32,094 bases of DNA from positions 1 through 32,094 of the forward strand of contig JASCIV010000207.1 in NCBI GenBank assembly GCA_030374735.1. Direction: 5' to 3'. Below, in pieces: positions 7,998 through 17,831 of this stretch. Each line of letters starts with the position of its first letter. The stretch's first letter is position 1. The position numbers and the translations under genes were made by a program. Origin of the DNA: Gracilaria caudata. Lineage: Eukaryota; Rhodophyta; Florideophyceae; Gracilariales; Gracilariaceae. The notes beneath the pieces were generated by a model. That model was not told where the DNA came from and searched no databases. It saw only the letters and a program-made list of their open reading frames with translations.

Positions 7998-8998
7998 ATG
8001 CGTATGGTCACATCTCTTGTTCTTCTGGCCTTTCTCATTATCTGTCCGCTGAATGTATCTGTCGTCATTGAAAGGGCCAGTACCATCAAGTTCAAGCACG
8101 CTCTCCACAAAGCTATGCGCCCCTTATTACAAGGAAATCCACTAACAGCTTTGGCACACGGCATGGCGCACAAAACGAAACGGAATAGTTCGATCAAAAC
8201 AGTTCCCTCTCTTTCTCCCCCGCCGTCACAGCTTGGTTTGAACTCTAACAGTTACAATGAGTTCACGTTCAACACAAAGTTTAACTCGACAGACCACTCA
8301 GATGCACCTCAGGCGGTCTATGATCTTAAGGCTGACGATGTTCGTTCGGTTCTGGACCTTCTCGATAACACCATTTTAATTGGAGTGAACATTTCGGCAT
8401 TGAACGAGTTTGCAGGAGTACTTCAACAGGCATTTGATGAAGAACAGGGCGCCATTTTCTACAACCTTAAAAAGAAGAAATGGATGTTTTGTGCATGGCT
8501 TGATGCCTTTGACAACGGAGCATATCTTCGTCTGTGTGCGTCGCTCACTTCGTTCGGGTTTGCAGATATACAGAGGAATCCGGTTCCAGGCAAAGACTAT
8601 GTTACGACTGAAAACATAAACGTGATGATATACAACGGCACAGTTGTAGAGATCGGGAACAATGAGAACAATCTGCCGGGCGAAGAAGAAGAAGAAGATA
8701 TGCCTGACGATGACAGGCAGCAAATGACGCACACCACTGTTAAACAAAGTGATGCCGTCTACGTTGACCTCACCGGAACCCAAAGCACATATGAGGATAC
8801 ATGTAAGTTGATTCCTATCTTCATCGTCAAATACATGAGAAGTTGTAGTTGTACTAACTTTTGATTTCTGATGTGGGCACATGAAAAACAGGCCTGGACC
8901 ACGAAGCAAACATACATTCTGACTGTTATGCATTCTGCTGCAACTCGCTCTATGTCGGATCGCATTTTTGCACTGACTTCCCTCATAACTGCATCTAA
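7998..8998 (+). CDS. Secreted protein with Cys-rich C-terminus, two exons, unknown function
   Basis: Exon 1 (7998-8802) encodes a hydrophobic signal peptide (MRMVTSLVLLAFLIICPLNV) and a ~245-residue body with several N-glycosylation sequons (NSS, NST, NIS, NGT). The body ends in an acidic EEEEED stretch. The frame then runs into a stop at 8864, but a strong donor (GTAAGT at 8803), a perfect TACTAAC branch site (about 8855) and acceptor ACAG at 8891 define an 89-nt intron. Splicing completes a Cys codon, and exon 2 (8892-8998) reads with Cys in DTCLDHE, DCYAFCCNS, FCTDF and NCI, giving seven Cys in the last ~38 residues and a total of about 303 aa. The Cys cluster appears only in the spliced frame, which supports the model. 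No family is recognised; an extracellular or cell-wall role is inference. Confidence 0.65.
8803..8891 (+). other. Intron of the secreted-protein gene
   Basis: Donor ACAT|GTAAGT, branch TACTAAC and acceptor AACAG|GC; 89 nt, phase 1. Reading without splicing would replace the Cys-rich tail by about 20 unrelated residues. Confidence 0.65.
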
Positions 8999-9446
8999 AA
9001 GTCCATGGTATCCGAATCTTGTCCTAAGTTCCGCTAATACCTTCGACAAAGATTCGTAGAGTTAGAGTTGTAAGCGTCAGGGCCGTGAGTTTTCCACACA
9101 AGAGCGTCTATAACTGCTTTGAAGGTGGCAGCAAAAGACATCCCAAGGACGCTTGACACTCCCTCAAGTGATAACCACAATAGCAATTCTTTTCTATCAT
9201 AAAACAAGTCTAATCATACGAACTACATCCATTTAGCATCTGGAAATCACCAAAGGGATCTGAATATTGTCAATGGAGCCGCGTTGTTATGTTTGTGTGC
9301 AGCACTTTCTGGTGAAGCTTCATTGTGATCACATGTACGGCTGCAAGGGGAGCGTCGGTGATGCGTATGCGAGCTGTACTTTGTATTTGAACTAAAGCTT
9401 TGCAAATGAACTTGGGTCAAAACTGTACACAAGATGAAAGTTATGG
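8999..9446. other. Intergenic, convergent gene ends
   Basis: The 3' flanks of the secreted-protein gene (+) and the methyltransferase gene (-). Only short frames without features are present. Confidence 0.5.
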
Positions 9447-10478
9447 CTATTGTATATCCCTGTCACTACGGGTTAGCCTCAAAGTCGAGATTTTGCAACT
9501 TGTAGATCCAAGCAAGCGATCAGAATAATACCCTGTATCGCTTACATCCATCTTCACAATTGTCAATCCAGTCTTGGATAGTTCTTGTCCCACAAAGGAC
9601 GTAGTTTCGGGGTTTCGATCAGCTGCGAGGAGATACCCAACGCGAGGTCCGGCGATCAAGTCAGAAAACGCACGCACCATGATCCTAACCAGATCGATAT
9701 CGTAGGTTACATCAGCCGCTATGATGACGTCTATGTCAAAATCGATGACAAAGCTTCGTAGCGTAGGCAAGTCATTCGCATCTAGTAGTGCGGTCTGCAC
9801 CATATCTGGAACGTTGTTATTTCGAAGGTTTTCTTGTATTCTATCCATCACCTCTTGTTTGTAGTCCGTGAGCAAAACACGCTTCGCCCCAGCCTTCACA
9901 TACGCCGGCCCAGATACTCCCGTACCCGCTCCAAGCTCGAGTACGGTTGCTCCCCTCACATCACTCCGAATAGCACTTTGAGTTTCAAAAAGTTGTGAGC
10001 ACAAGCAAAGACCAGCCTCCCAGACTCGGGCTCCGAGATCGCTGAAGCGTTCGGACACAGAAAGAATCACGTCGTCACCGTCAGGCATTTGGTGCACTCT
10101 ATGAACATCCATCTGCGTATATTGTTTCCGCATACAGTATTGTGAAGCTAGCTCCACAACTGACTCGTCGACGTCCCCCATACTGCAGCGATCCACTTCG
10201 TCCATTAGGAGTCTGAAAAAGCGGGCACATCTTGAATGCCCAAAGCAAAATTCGGGGATGTTCCGTGAAAGGTCGCTCTGGTATAGAACGGTTTCTCGTA
10301 ACAGAGCTCTCTGTGCGACAGGGGTCTTCCATGCCAAGTCACCAAAAAGAGCCTGCGTTTCATCGAAAATCCTCCGAAGAGGGACACCAGCTCTGAATGC
10401 TTTTCCGAACAAAATGGTAGCTTTGTTCAAATCTGCAAGCAGAGCGCGAACGGTGGTTTGATCCTCCTTCATAACCAT
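9447..10478 (-). CDS. SAM-dependent lysine methyltransferase, EEF2KMT/FAM86-like
   Basis: This belongs to the seven-beta-strand Methyltransf_16 group, which methylates lysines of non-histone proteins; the FAM86 member (EEF2KMT) modifies elongation factor 2. In the 343-aa product, residues 1-140 form an all-helical N-terminal part. Next come GARVWEAGLCLCSQL (149-163), motif I VLELGAGTGVSG (179-190), the acidic post-strand VLLTDY (201-206), an NLRNNN turn, and the family hallmark IIAADVTYD (252-260). Length and the long N-terminal part fit EEF2KMT better than the shorter METTL21 proteins, but the substrate is inferred only. It is intronless and starts MVMKEDQ; Met3 is an alternative start. Confidence 0.82.
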   Translation of the reverse strand: MVMKEDQTTVRALLADLNKATILFGKAFRAGVPLRRIFDETQALFGDLAWKTPVAQRALLRETVLYQSDLSRNIPEFCFGHSRCARFFRLLMDEVDRCSMGDVDESVVELASQYCMRKQYTQMDVHRVHQMPDGDDVILSVSERFSDLGARVWEAGLCLCSQLFETQSAIRSDVRGATVLELGAGTGVSGPAYVKAGAKRVLLTDYKQEVMDRIQENLRNNNVPDMVQTALLDANDLPTLRSFVIDFDIDVIIAADVTYDIDLVRIMVRAFSDLIAGPRVGYLLAADRNPETTSFVGQELSKTGLTIVKMDVSDTGYYSDRLLGSTSCKISTLRLTRSDRDIQ

Positions 10479-10923
10479 GGTGTATGTCTCTGACGGAAGC
10501 TCGTACCCACGTAAAACGATAAACTTCTCTCAGTTGCAGCCCTGTCTTTATATCCGTAAGAGCAGAGGAAACCAGTCTTCAAGCTGTACGGTCGCGTGCT
10601 CAATGTCTTGCAAACGTGTTGCGAAGGCAACTGGCTGGCTGAGCGACAAGCACCGCAATGACGGAAGCGTTCGTGGGGGTGGATCGATTCACTTCAAAGG
10701 GCCGGATTTCACTGCCCAACAATGCGTTGCATGGGCCATTTTTTTTGTGGGTGTGAGCGCCCGGAATCTAACAGATACGACGGAAGCAAAGGTATCCAAT
10801 TGAAGCTAGATCGAAACGTCTTCGGAGCGTGTGGGGACTTCTGTACAGGCGAAGGGGCTCACATATCGGTGCTCAGCATGACGCCGCTCCAAAACAGCTA
10901 TTGTGCAAGCTACTATACAAGCT
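10479..10923. other. Intergenic between methyltransferase and U1A/U2B'' genes
   Basis: Contains the methyltransferase promoter (minus strand). A 108-codon plus-strand frame at 10477-10803 starts opposite the methyltransferase start codon, has no domain and is not supported. Confidence 0.45.
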
Positions 10924-11646
10924 TCATTTATTAGCAAACGAAAGAGTTATTGGCTGAGGAGGAATACCCAGTGGATGATGTTGCAAACCCGAAAGCGCAA
11001 CCGCAGCCTCCGCCTCATTCCCAAACTCGACAAACGCAATCGTATCGTTGGCCGGTACGGACCGCACCTCAACAAAGCCCGCAAAGCGCGCAAACAAATC
11101 CGAAAGCACATCCACCAACGACACTTTCTTGCCCTCTCGTTCCACGCTTCTCGGCAGGTTCTGCGCGAACAGAATGCGATTGGGCACAGCAGGCGCCGGC
11201 ATAGGAGGTGGCTCGCGCACAGCAGTAACCCCATTCGTTGGCGGCTGTACGGGCGCGATATTGGAAGCGGCTTCCATCCGGGCGCGCTTTGTGGCTTGTT
11301 GATCGGCGCGTCGCTTGGCAGCCCTTTTCTTTCTGGGCAGTTTCGAATCGCCTCCTAACTTGTCACTGCCCGCTTTGTCCGATAAAGAGCGCGCATAACT
11401 TACGGAGATTTGCTTCCCCATGAATTCGGTAGCGTGTAGCTTTCGTAGCGCGGCTGTTGCGGAGGCCTGCGTGAGAAAGGTTATAAACGCTTGGCCGCGA
11501 AGTGCGAGAGATTTCTCGGCGACGATGTGAACGACTTGGCCATACGGACTGAAGGCGGCGTGAAGGAGACGACGAAGACGCACTTTTTTGAGCTTGTCTG
11601 GTAGATTTCGCACGTACAGCGTTCTGCAGGGTGCGGGGGCGTCCAT
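10924..11646 (-). CDS. SNRPA/SNRPB2-like: U1A/U2B''-type spliceosomal RNA-binding protein
   Basis: Two RRM domains are arranged as in U1A (U1 snRNP) and U2B'' (U2 snRNP). In the 240-aa product, RRM1 (7-86) has RNP2 LYVRNLP, the KLKKVRLRRLLHAAFSPYGQ helix, and RNP1 RGQAFITF (50-57), followed by SVSYARSLSD. A Lys/Arg-rich linker (103-125) and a Pro-rich stretch lead to RRM2 (about 156-238; ILFAQNLP, TIAFVEFGN). The frame is open 47 codons further upstream. I start at the ATG at 11646 because conserved sequence begins just after it (MDAPAPCRTLYV) and the upstream part is low-complexity. Many lineages have one protein serving both particles, so I do not choose between U1 and U2. It is divergent from the DDB2 gene. 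Confidence 0.9.
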   Translation of the reverse strand: MDAPAPCRTLYVRNLPDKLKKVRLRRLLHAAFSPYGQVVHIVAEKSLALRGQAFITFLTQASATAALRKLHATEFMGKQISVSYARSLSDKAGSDKLGGDSKLPRKKRAAKRRADQQATKRARMEAASNIAPVQPPTNGVTAVREPPPMPAPAVPNRILFAQNLPRSVEREGKKVSLVDVLSDLFARFAGFVEVRSVPANDTIAFVEFGNEAEAAVALSGLQHHPLGIPPQPITLSFANK

Positions 11647-11953
11647 GCTGGGGTAGATGGGGCTAGGCGCGGGAGCAAGAAAGATGGAAAGGGACTGAGT
11701 CTCGATGGTTGCACTTGATAGACACCGTCCACGTTGCTGTTGATGGTGGTGATCTATGCGCGCTGTATAGTACACATACTGTGACATACAGTATTATGTG
11801 AGCGGTGGGGCAGAAAGGCCTGACACGTGGACGGGCCACGCGTTTATGTTGCATCAACAGAAGTCCCGTGACAGAACCTTGCCCACCCTGTTCGCGACAA
11901 CACCTTGAAGCTCCTCTTAAACGTAACCTTAGACCTCAGGCAGGCTCTATCAG
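11647..11953. promoter_or_regulatory. Divergent promoter region between U1A/U2B'' and DDB2 genes
   Basis: A 307-bp head-to-head spacer. A TATAGTA-like element is near 11765; otherwise no clear TATA box is seen. CACGTGG (11825-11831) contains a CACGTG E-box. Confidence 0.45.
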
Positions 11954-13612
11954 ATGGCCACGCGCATCCCCGCCGGCGATGAGCGAACCGGCCTTCTGCT
12001 AAGAAAGCGCTACCAGTCCGTTGGTTGCTACTACTGTCGTGACAACAACCTCACCCATCGTTTCGACCACATCCACACCACCTGTCCTCTTCGTCCTTGC
12101 TTTCTTTGCAAGAAGAGTGGACATACTTCTTTGGATTGCCCGTATCGAACCAGGCCTAACGCACACACTCAAACGCTCAGACGAATCTTACGAAACAGAG
12201 AACGACTGGCTCACTTGCATCATTTCACCAGGGAACGAGAGACAAACTCTTCGCTGGATCGATTGAATGTTGCACTGCCATATGTAAGAAACAGACAGTT
12301 TGATTGTCAGCTTGCCTTTTTTGGTTTAAGGGCGCATGCAAAACGCGTCACTGCTTTAGAATGGCATCCTTCTGGCCGCTACTTATTGTCGGGTGATAAG
12401 GCGGGCGCCCTAAGAGTGCTTGCCCTCACAAATAGTTTGAGAGACGCTGCCCTTGATCCCACTGTACAGCCACTGTTTGACGCAGAACCTTCGCAGGTGC
12501 ATTATTGTAACATCAACAACATCGTCTTTGAAAACAATCCAGACATCTGTTACACCTCTAGCAGTGATGGCAAGGTATCCGCGTTGAGGATACCTTTGCT
12601 GCGAGGAGTTCCCACGCGGCCAACTGAAGATCCGGTGCATGCTTACGACACCATTGCTAACCTTAATCCAAACGGATGGCAGGGAAGTGTCTCTCAGTTT
12701 AAGATGGTCTATGGTATGTCCTTTGATAGAAAACGAAATTGTTTATATATCGGTGCTTCGGATGGTTCAATTCGTCGCTTTGACCCCAGACAACCTGCCG
12801 ATGACTCTGCAGATATCAAGTCCAAGTTTCACGCATCAAAGGTAACATGTATTGACGTAAATCCCATCAATTCAGACTTGGTTGTCACTGCAAGTAATGA
12901 TGCGCACGTTTGCTTATGGGATGCTCGCAAGTTTGTGGAGACTCATTCGTTAGGATGGTACAGGCATGACCGAGTCGTATCCTCCGCATACTTTTCTCCC
13001 AACACCGGATCTAAATTGCTTACCACCGCTTTGGATAACAAGCTGCGGGTGTGGCAAGACCTGCATTCATTCCAAGGCTCGGTAAACGATCATAAGAATG
13101 GTAGTCCGTTAGAAATAGTTCACTCTCACGATTTCCATCGCCATCTCACTGCGTTTCGCGCCGTATGGGATCCAAAGGATTGGACAGATGACTTGTTCAT
13201 GTGTGGAAGGTTTCTTGGGGATGCGTATCTTGATGGAGAAGAAGAGGACACCGCAAATATTCTGCATCCGGTGGACTTGTTTTCTGTCAAGGCTGGCACT
13301 GTGGTCCACTCGCTTATGGATTCGGGTGTACCTCTCATTTGCACCAGTAATAAGTTTTCACCCACTTCTGATGTGATAGCCACGGCCGCCTCGGGCCATC
13401 TGATATTTTGGTCTCCTTCATTAAAGGACAAGAACGATGAGGATGGTGTAGAAAGAGGAAAGAAATATAGAAGATCTGGTAAGAGAGATGCTGATGATGA
13501 TGGAGACGGTGATGACGATGATCGAGGTGGAGCTCCAGGCCCGAAAAAGAAGCTCAAGACCGTCATTGCGAAATCCACAAGAAGATCAACAAGGTCACGT
13601 TCCAAGGTGTAA
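11954..13612 (+). CDS. DDB2: DNA damage-binding protein 2 (DDB2) with zinc knuckle
   Basis: DDB2 recognises UV lesions in chromatin and docks them to the DDB1-CUL4 ubiquitin ligase for nucleotide-excision repair. The 552-aa product begins with a CCHC zinc knuckle: Cys49, Cys52, His57, Cys62 in C-F-L-C-K-K-S-G-H-T-S-L-D-C. Another Cys-rich loop (CYYCRD, 25-30) precedes it. Plant DDB2 proteins also carry such a knuckle; animal ones do not. The WD40 propeller spans about 120-480, starting HAKRVTALEWHPSGRYLLSGD. The blade ending VCLWDARK fits the DWD box used to bind DDB1. The C-terminus is an Asp-rich run followed by basic GPKKKLK and RRSTRSRSKV, a likely nuclear signal. The gene is intronless. 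Confidence 0.85.
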   Translation: MATRIPAGDERTGLLLRKRYQSVGCYYCRDNNLTHRFDHIHTTCPLRPCFLCKKSGHTSLDCPYRTRPNAHTQTLRRILRNRERLAHLHHFTRERETNSSLDRLNVALPYVRNRQFDCQLAFFGLRAHAKRVTALEWHPSGRYLLSGDKAGALRVLALTNSLRDAALDPTVQPLFDAEPSQVHYCNINNIVFENNPDICYTSSSDGKVSALRIPLLRGVPTRPTEDPVHAYDTIANLNPNGWQGSVSQFKMVYGMSFDRKRNCLYIGASDGSIRRFDPRQPADDSADIKSKFHASKVTCIDVNPINSDLVVTASNDAHVCLWDARKFVETHSLGWYRHDRVVSSAYFSPNTGSKLLTTALDNKLRVWQDLHSFQGSVNDHKNGSPLEIVHSHDFHRHLTAFRAVWDPKDWTDDLFMCGRFLGDAYLDGEEEDTANILHPVDLFSVKAGTVVHSLMDSGVPLICTSNKFSPTSDVIATAASGHLIFWSPSLKDKNDEDGVERGKKYRRSGKRDADDDGDGDDDDRGGAPGPKKKLKTVIAKSTRRSTRSRSKV

Positions 13613-14922
13613 GTCGAAACGTTCTGGTTGTCCAATGCGGACAACTAGTGATATTGTCAAGTTATTGTACCATGTAAGGATACCCTTGTAGAACGTAGGA
13701 TGAGAAGTGGCTGAGCAAATCAAAACGTTATCTATCGCTTGAACACTTGTCGTTGCGAAGTGTTACCAAACGTGTCCTTTTCGACAAGGATTCGTTCATT
13801 GTACGAGCTCACCATCATTGTTGTGACGTAAGGAGAAAAGATGCGGAAGCGCTAAAGATTCAAAGGTGGATCTGGGGAGTCTCAGCTCGCGAACTCGAGA
13901 GTGTCATCCAGCGCAGGGTTTGCTGTCCAGTTGTCCTTGGCTATCACGGGCGCCATTGGGCCCGGTGTTTAACTGTTTATCGGATAATAAAGTGTCCAGG
14001 GTGATGAGTCTTCGTGAAGCAAATGATCTACCGAAAGCTTATACCGCTTCCTCCTGTGAGTATTACGCGTACACATGTATTATATACCGCCTTGACTGAC
14101 ACTCGGCGAGCTGTCCGTGGTCGATGGTACGATACATGGCCCGATCGATTTACGAAGGGTACCAACTGTGCCCACGGCTCCTGATCCCCTTGGGGCAGGA
14201 GGCCTCCCATTCGGCACGTCACAAATAACGAAGATCACTGGTCACCCATCCCCGGAACACAGCAGCTAACCAAGGGCCACAGTGTGTTTTGCGATCTGTC
14301 TCATGTGCAGACAGAGTGCCCCGAACAAACCGGTCGCATTGTGCGGTGTGCAGCAGTATGTACTAAGAACTGCTTCCAATGTCCCAAGTGTTTACAACTT
14401 GTCTGTAGGCCATTCCTCGTGGCCTGTACCACGGCAGACGTGATCATAGGTGCGTGCCATGTATACCAGTGAAACAATGTACAAACATCTGGTAATGCAC
14501 ACGGCCAAGCACACAGAAACACGGTGCTCAACATTGTAATGTCTTCGTTCCACTCGGTAGACCTTGCTTGTGGCGAGGTGACTGGCAAGGCATCATGCGG
14601 AACACACCCCAGCAAAGCAGTGGTCCTGAGACTGAGATCGGCGGATGAGCTGGAGAGTTGTGGCTGAGATTGGCTGTGATGCAGCTTCGGTGTTGCTTAG
14701 AAAGAAATCAGGCGAACTGATGGTACACCGTGTAGATCATGCCGGACTCGAAAGTTCAGCAGGGAGGCGTTAATCATTCTAAATGCAGCTAGTGAACTAG
14801 ACGGCAGAACGACGGTTCATCGGCGTATTGTTACGAATCAGTTTACACAATAGTGAATGTATAGAATATGAAATCCTGGTAAAACGAGCAGTCGATGCAT
14901 TGGTGCATCTTTCAAAACACTT
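13613..14922. other. 1.3-kb intergenic region without a supported gene
   Basis: Only short frames without recognisable domains occur. A stretch at about 14160-14290 includes a self-complementary CCCCTTGGGG core and, on the minus strand, TGGTTAG and GGATGGGTGACC motifs reminiscent of 5S rRNA. Their spacing is wrong for a 5S gene, and the flanking helices are missing. Confidence 0.4.
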
Positions 14923-16671
14923 TCAACGAGCATAACTAGTACGACGTATATCCGTAGGACTTGAAGTCATCCTCTGTTCTTTCGCTCTTCTGGTAGGTCT
15001 TCGCAGCGGTGGCAGTTTGACGTTTCTTGGAACATCACCAAGTTTCGGAACCCTCCAGGAGCTAGAAAGTCGCCTCTGTTGTTCAATCAGAGCCTGTCTC
15101 TTCTTCTCCCTAAGTCTATCCAAAGCACCCGTCAAACGTTCCTTCGCATCCTCTGTGGACGGCAAACAAGAACGTCTCGCACGGAGCTGCGATTGTAAAA
15201 GTCTCAAATGAGCAAGCCTTCTGTCAACACGCATGTCGCCAGTGATTCGACGACGCAAAGATGCAAGCCGCTCAACATCCTGTACGGCAGCCTTTGCAAC
15301 TCGCATCACGGTACGAGAGGAATGTAATCGTCTCAAAGAGGGCGGTCGTTCCGGAGTTGTAGGCGACTGAGGCCTTTGTCGGCGAGGTTCGGGTGTGGAC
15401 TGCGAGCGATTGCGCAATAGACGCATGGTGGAAATATCGTCGTCCGTGGGAAATGCATTCGTGGCCACGGCACTCTCATCGATATCGACATCAAAAAAGT
15501 CTTCCAATGGCGTTTGTGATGGTGGCGGATCGACAAGAGTGAGATTCGAAAGTTGTTCGTGTAATTGATAAGGCGGCGCGTGAATAGCGGGAGCGGGAGG
15601 TGGCGACTTGGGAGAGATGGTTGGGGTGTGCATCGAGGCGTTCTGTTCGGAGGATGATGTCACCTTCGACGTGAACGACGACGATTTGGAGAGCGTGTGA
15701 TGTGGGATGTGCGGTTTGTTTCCAGGCGATGCGGGCGAGTTGTTGCGGAGGGTGGGGGACTTTGGCGGCGTGGAAGGCGGGGTTGCTGAGGCGGTGATGT
15801 GGCTTAACGGAGAAGACGGTGGATGTATAGAACTCATGGAGCGATCTTCCGTGACAGCGGGTCGCACAGCGTGTGCATTCGGACGCCTGGTGTGGCGTGA
15901 GGCGGTTGTAGATGTGCGCTGCGCATTGCGACTGGACGCCAAACGACGACTAGAACGAAGCGGAAGAGCAGTCTGTCGCGCTGAAGGGCGCGTAGAATGG
16001 GTGGCAGGGGCGGGAGACTGTTGTTGATCACGCGGGGTGAAGAAAGGATCGACGTTGGAATGGACGGGAAGATTATTACGAAGGGATGGTTTCAAAACGG
16101 CCTTTTGCTTCTCCGCAGCAGTGAAGAAGCGTTTTCCCCTGGACGAATTGGCCGACGCAACAAGTTGACGAGAATGTCTGGCAGCGCCGTTGGGTCGCGA
16201 CGAAAGCAGGCTTCGTTTGGGGGGTGTAGAGGTGTGAAGAGCGTCTTGAGCTTGCTGTTCGGCGGGAACTACGGCGTTCCAAAGACGTCGAATGGAGGCC
16301 CATAGTCTCATGGGATGCGAGCTGAAAGCGGATTTTGACGGCGACGATTGTAAAGAGGCTGGTGTATCATCCCATTCTTCCACGATTTGTTGCACAGAGT
16401 GACGAACCTGTTCGGATAGTTCGAGGTCATCGGCGAGTTTTTCGAGATCCAGAGGCTGTACGTTGGCGAACGAAGGCGCGTGCTCATCGTCAACAGCTCG
16501 ACATCGCTTCATGTTTGCTGGAGATGCGTGGGTAGATTCAGTTGGTTTACGCAGGAAACGGTGCATGCACGAGCAAGACGAGAACGACGTGGAGGAGGGA
16601 CGCGCAGTGGCGGGGTTGCGGCGCAAAATAAGCTGCGGCGTGTGAGGAAGGCGCCAAAAACGGCGAATCAT
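14923..16671 (-). CDS. Large Ser/Pro/Arg-rich, mostly disordered protein, unknown
   Basis: An uninterrupted 582-codon frame, far longer than chance and with no long rival frame, so it is probably a gene. The true start could be Met1 (16671), Met36 or Met54 (MKRCRAVDDE); the first 50 residues are basic and could be either a targeting peptide or untranslated. A short acidic helical stretch (about 72-100, LEKLADDLELSEQVRHSVQQIVEEWDD region) is followed by a Trp-containing helix (RLWASIRRLWNAVVP). Then come ~270 residues of Ser/Thr-Pro-rich disordered sequence, dense in SP/TP sites. The C-terminal ~130 residues (from about 445) are Arg/Leu-rich and helical, with coiled-coil character around LDRLREKKRQALIEQQRR. 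No known family; a phosphorylated nuclear or cytoskeletal factor is only a guess. Confidence 0.55.
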   Translation of the reverse strand: MIRRFWRLPHTPQLILRRNPATARPSSTSFSSCSCMHRFLRKPTESTHASPANMKRCRAVDDEHAPSFANVQPLDLEKLADDLELSEQVRHSVQQIVEEWDDTPASLQSSPSKSAFSSHPMRLWASIRRLWNAVVPAEQQAQDALHTSTPPKRSLLSSRPNGAARHSRQLVASANSSRGKRFFTAAEKQKAVLKPSLRNNLPVHSNVDPFFTPRDQQQSPAPATHSTRPSARQTALPLRSSRRLASSRNAQRTSTTASRHTRRPNAHAVRPAVTEDRSMSSIHPPSSPLSHITASATPPSTPPKSPTLRNNSPASPGNKPHIPHHTLSKSSSFTSKVTSSSEQNASMHTPTISPKSPPPAPAIHAPPYQLHEQLSNLTLVDPPPSQTPLEDFFDVDIDESAVATNAFPTDDDISTMRLLRNRSQSTPEPRRQRPQSPTTPERPPSLRRLHSSRTVMRVAKAAVQDVERLASLRRRITGDMRVDRRLAHLRLLQSQLRARRSCLPSTEDAKERLTGALDRLREKKRQALIEQQRRLSSSWRVPKLGDVPRNVKLPPLRRPTRRAKEQRMTSSPTDIRRTSYAR

Positions 16672-17759
16672 ATGGCGCGCCGCGCGCTGGATTGTGCCCA
16701 GAGAATGCCGGAAATGAAGTCAGGACGCTGTGTTGTAACGCGCCAATCACAGCCGTACACGTGCGCGGGAAGCTCTTATTATGACGCTTGACACACCAAA
16801 ATTGCTTGTAAGTTTGCAGTTGTTTACAGTGCTCATTTGGCTGGAGGATGGAGCTTTGGCTGCCAGCCACAGTTGTGCTGCATCGCGTGTGCTGGCGACG
16901 TTCGCCTGGAGCTGACGATGATCGTGATGATCGTCGGGATTGTTTGTACGCTTTTGTTGTAACAACGGTACGACGGTACCGCTTTGTGGCGCTGTGGCGC
17001 ACGACGATGATGTGTTCTCAAAGTTGCCGTTACAAAAGTGTATGGCGTTAGCGGATAAGGCGACGAAACTGCAACCTGTTGCAGCGGAGATTCGTCGCGT
17101 TGGCAACTATGATACTGTAAATGTTCGCTTGGCGGTGCTGGACGCAACCTTGGCTACAAGCTTACAGCACCGCCCGCACACAACCTGGAAGCAACGTCGA
17201 AAGCGTCCCAAAATAATGCTTTTATTTGTAAAATATGTACGAAAATATACTTCCAGCGTGTCGTGCGTGGCACAGCGAAGGTGAAGGGCTGCTGGGCATA
17301 TCATGTGATATGGGAGGCGTCTTGTTGGCCCTCTCTCGAGACTTGACGCAAACGTCAACGTTTACGTTGCCTCCAAGTTATGCTTCGCATTTGCTCTCAC
17401 AAAATGATCGCACCCTCCGTACTGCAAGTGCGTGTACATCACATGATGTGCTTTGAGCGCAGCATTCCACCGTCACGGGCATTGCGCACCTCGAACGCAC
17501 TACAAGGGTAACCCTTGTACCCTTCCCCTCTTTGCACATCATGTGATCACGAAGGTACAAGGGTACGCGCCGCACACGCCACGAGCACACGACGCACCGC
17601 CGCGCTCCCTCGTACCGCGTCTCCGTCGCCCCCCGCATCTGCATCACATCTGAACACTGTGTCGGCTCGCGCAGGAAACATGTGCCACCAGTGTTTGCAT
17701 TTCGCGCGCGAGTACCCCTTTCAATCTGAACGCTCGTTCTCTTCTCAAGCCCAACGGTC
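16672..17759. other. Intergenic region with palindrome cluster, no supported gene
   Basis: Several overlapping frames of 60-150 codons exist on both strands without domains or start context. The notable content is a set of short palindromes at 17297-17547 (listed separately). The first ~300 bp should hold the promoter of the disordered-protein gene. Confidence 0.4.
17438..17547. repeat. Inverted repeat with 14-bp perfect arms and inner palindrome
   Basis: ATCACATGATGTGC at 17438-17451 returns as its exact reverse complement at 17534-17547, 82 bp apart. Between them an 8-bp-arm palindrome (TACAAGGG / CCCTTGTA, 17501-17519) is present, and the 11-mer GTACAAGGGTA follows at about 17554. A related site, CATATCATGTGATATG, lies at 17297-17312. 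It could be a hairpin, a tiny inverted-repeat element or clustered binding sites. Confidence 0.5.
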
Positions 17760-17831
17760 GTGCGCCTCGCGCGTGTCCAGATGCATGATCCGAATCAAAC
17801 GCGGCGAGTGATGCTCACGTCACGCACTCTG
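17760..17831 (+). repeat. Dispersed repeat, copy 1 (left of the receptor cluster)
   Basis: This stretch shares GTGCGCCT..GCGTGTCCA, ATGCATGA, and a nearly exact ~40-bp block (ATCAAACGCGGCGAGTGATG, then CTC[A/G]CGTCACGCACTCTG) with 26142-26249, in the same orientation. Weaker similarity continues to about 17890 (CATCGAA). Copy 2 carries about 32 extra bases. The nature of the repeat is unknown. Confidence 0.75.

Noticed and set aside
14160..14290. Possible 5S rRNA gene or pseudogene
   Set aside because: Minus-strand TGGTTAG and GGATGGGTGACC resemble 5S sequence, but they are 14 nt apart instead of about 5, and the other helices are absent. A second weak 5S-like stretch near 14730-14765 is on the opposite strand.
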